This document shows, one piece after another, positions 6,577 to 6,754 of a DNA stretch of 6,754 nt; the stretch's first letter is position 1, and every line of letters begins with the position of its first letter. The notes beneath the pieces are model-generated. The model was not told the DNA's origin, did not search any database, and saw nothing but the letters and a program-made list of their open reading frames with translations. The stretch comes from an uncultured Bacteroidota bacterium. GTDB lineage: Bacteria > Bacteroidota > Bacteroidia > 2-12-FULL-35-15. The stretch spans positions 1 to 6,754 of the forward strand of contig CAISYK010000193.1 in assembly GCA_903889605.1 (NCBI GenBank). The letters are read 5' to 3'. A program made the translations under genes and the position numbers.

Positions 6577-6583
6577 TTTAATT

Positions 6584-6600
6584 AACTTTAAAACAAAGTT
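6584..6600. repeat. Short inverted repeat AACTTT-AAAAC-AAAGTT
   Basis: Two 6-bp arms with a 5-base loop sit directly beside the hairpin at 6563-6576. It is AT-rich and thermodynamically weak. It might be part of the same terminator or a protein-binding dyad, or may be chance in low-complexity DNA. Confidence 0.3.
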
Positions 6601-6754
6601 GTAAAATTAAAAAAAAAACGGAATAAAAAAAGTTTAAATATTTTTTATGTCTGGGAGTTGAGCTAAAATCCTAATGAATTGATTTACAGAACAATTAAAA
6701 TGCTGTTAAGTTATTAAAATTTCTTTGAAAAAGGGGAAATAATCTAAATATTAA

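Larger units (their letters stand above)
6519..6642. repeat. 14-bp perfect inverted repeat pair flanking the hairpin region
   Basis: AATATTTAAACTTT at 6519-6532 is exactly the reverse complement of AAAGTTTAAATATT at 6629-6642. The arms are 96 bp apart and enclose both smaller hairpins and the A10 run. The arms are almost pure A/T, which raises the odds of a chance match. Confidence 0.45.
6364..6754. other. AT-rich non-coding region upstream of the LRR gene
   Basis: Neither strand has a supported gene here; stops are dense in all frames and the longest ATG-started frame noticed, at 6551 on the plus strand, encodes about 11 residues. The region should hold the LRR promoter, but I found no convincing pair of TTG and TAnnTTTG at the right spacing on the minus strand. 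It does contain a run of ten A at 6609-6618 and several inverted repeats listed separately. It continues beyond the window, so the neighbouring gene is unknown. Confidence 0.7.

Noticed and set aside
6551..6583. Short plus-strand peptide starting MKKAYSNCC
   Set aside because: It ends after about 11 codons, has no supporting context, and lies on top of the palindrome at 6563-6576.
6430..6754. A Bacteroidota promoter (TTG about 20 bases before TAnnTTTG) for the LRR gene
   Set aside because: Only partial boxes such as TTTATTTG were found, and the nearest TTG is about 12 bases away, so no site could be supported.

Overview
The window looks like a piece of a Bacteroidota chromosome. The evidence is an AT-rich sequence with very AT-rich spacers, N-terminal signal peptides ending in SFSQ and MAQ, no strong Shine-Dalgarno before the larger gene, and a very large surface protein ending in the gliding-motility-type (CHU_C, type B) C-terminal domain used by the type IX secretion system (T9SS). 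I cannot name the genus.

Both genes lie on the minus strand, so the window reads right to left. From 6754 to 6364 is AT-rich non-coding DNA upstream of the first gene. From 6363 to 5407 is a 318-residue exported leucine-rich-repeat protein. A 95-bp spacer follows (5406-5312). From 5311 to the left edge, one reading frame stays open for 1770 codons and runs off the window. It encodes a giant modular adhesin-like protein that lacks only a short C-terminal stub here.

The giant protein is arranged as follows: signal peptide (1-22), Cys/Trp-rich N-terminal module (about 23-162), Ig-like domain (about 163-250), two PKD-like domains (about 251-340 and 341-431), six tandem units of exactly 166 residues (435-1430), a third PKD-like domain (about 1431-1517), an SprB-like repeat (about 1519-1602), a canonical PKD domain (about 1603-1683) and the CHU_C sorting domain (1684 to the edge). 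Each 166-residue unit is two related half-repeats of 77 and 89 residues, so the core is a string of 12 Ig-like modules, each with one conserved Cys pair.

Both products should leave the cytoplasm. The large one is predicted to be carried by T9SS to the cell surface or medium as a long stalk- or filament-like adhesin. The LRR protein has a signal peptide but no T9SS sorting domain, so it probably stays in the periplasm or envelope. Same strand and close spacing allow co-transcription, but no functional link is shown. I see no mobile element, CRISPR array, RNA gene or defence system. The most notable structure is the strictly length-conserved, mosaic repeat array.
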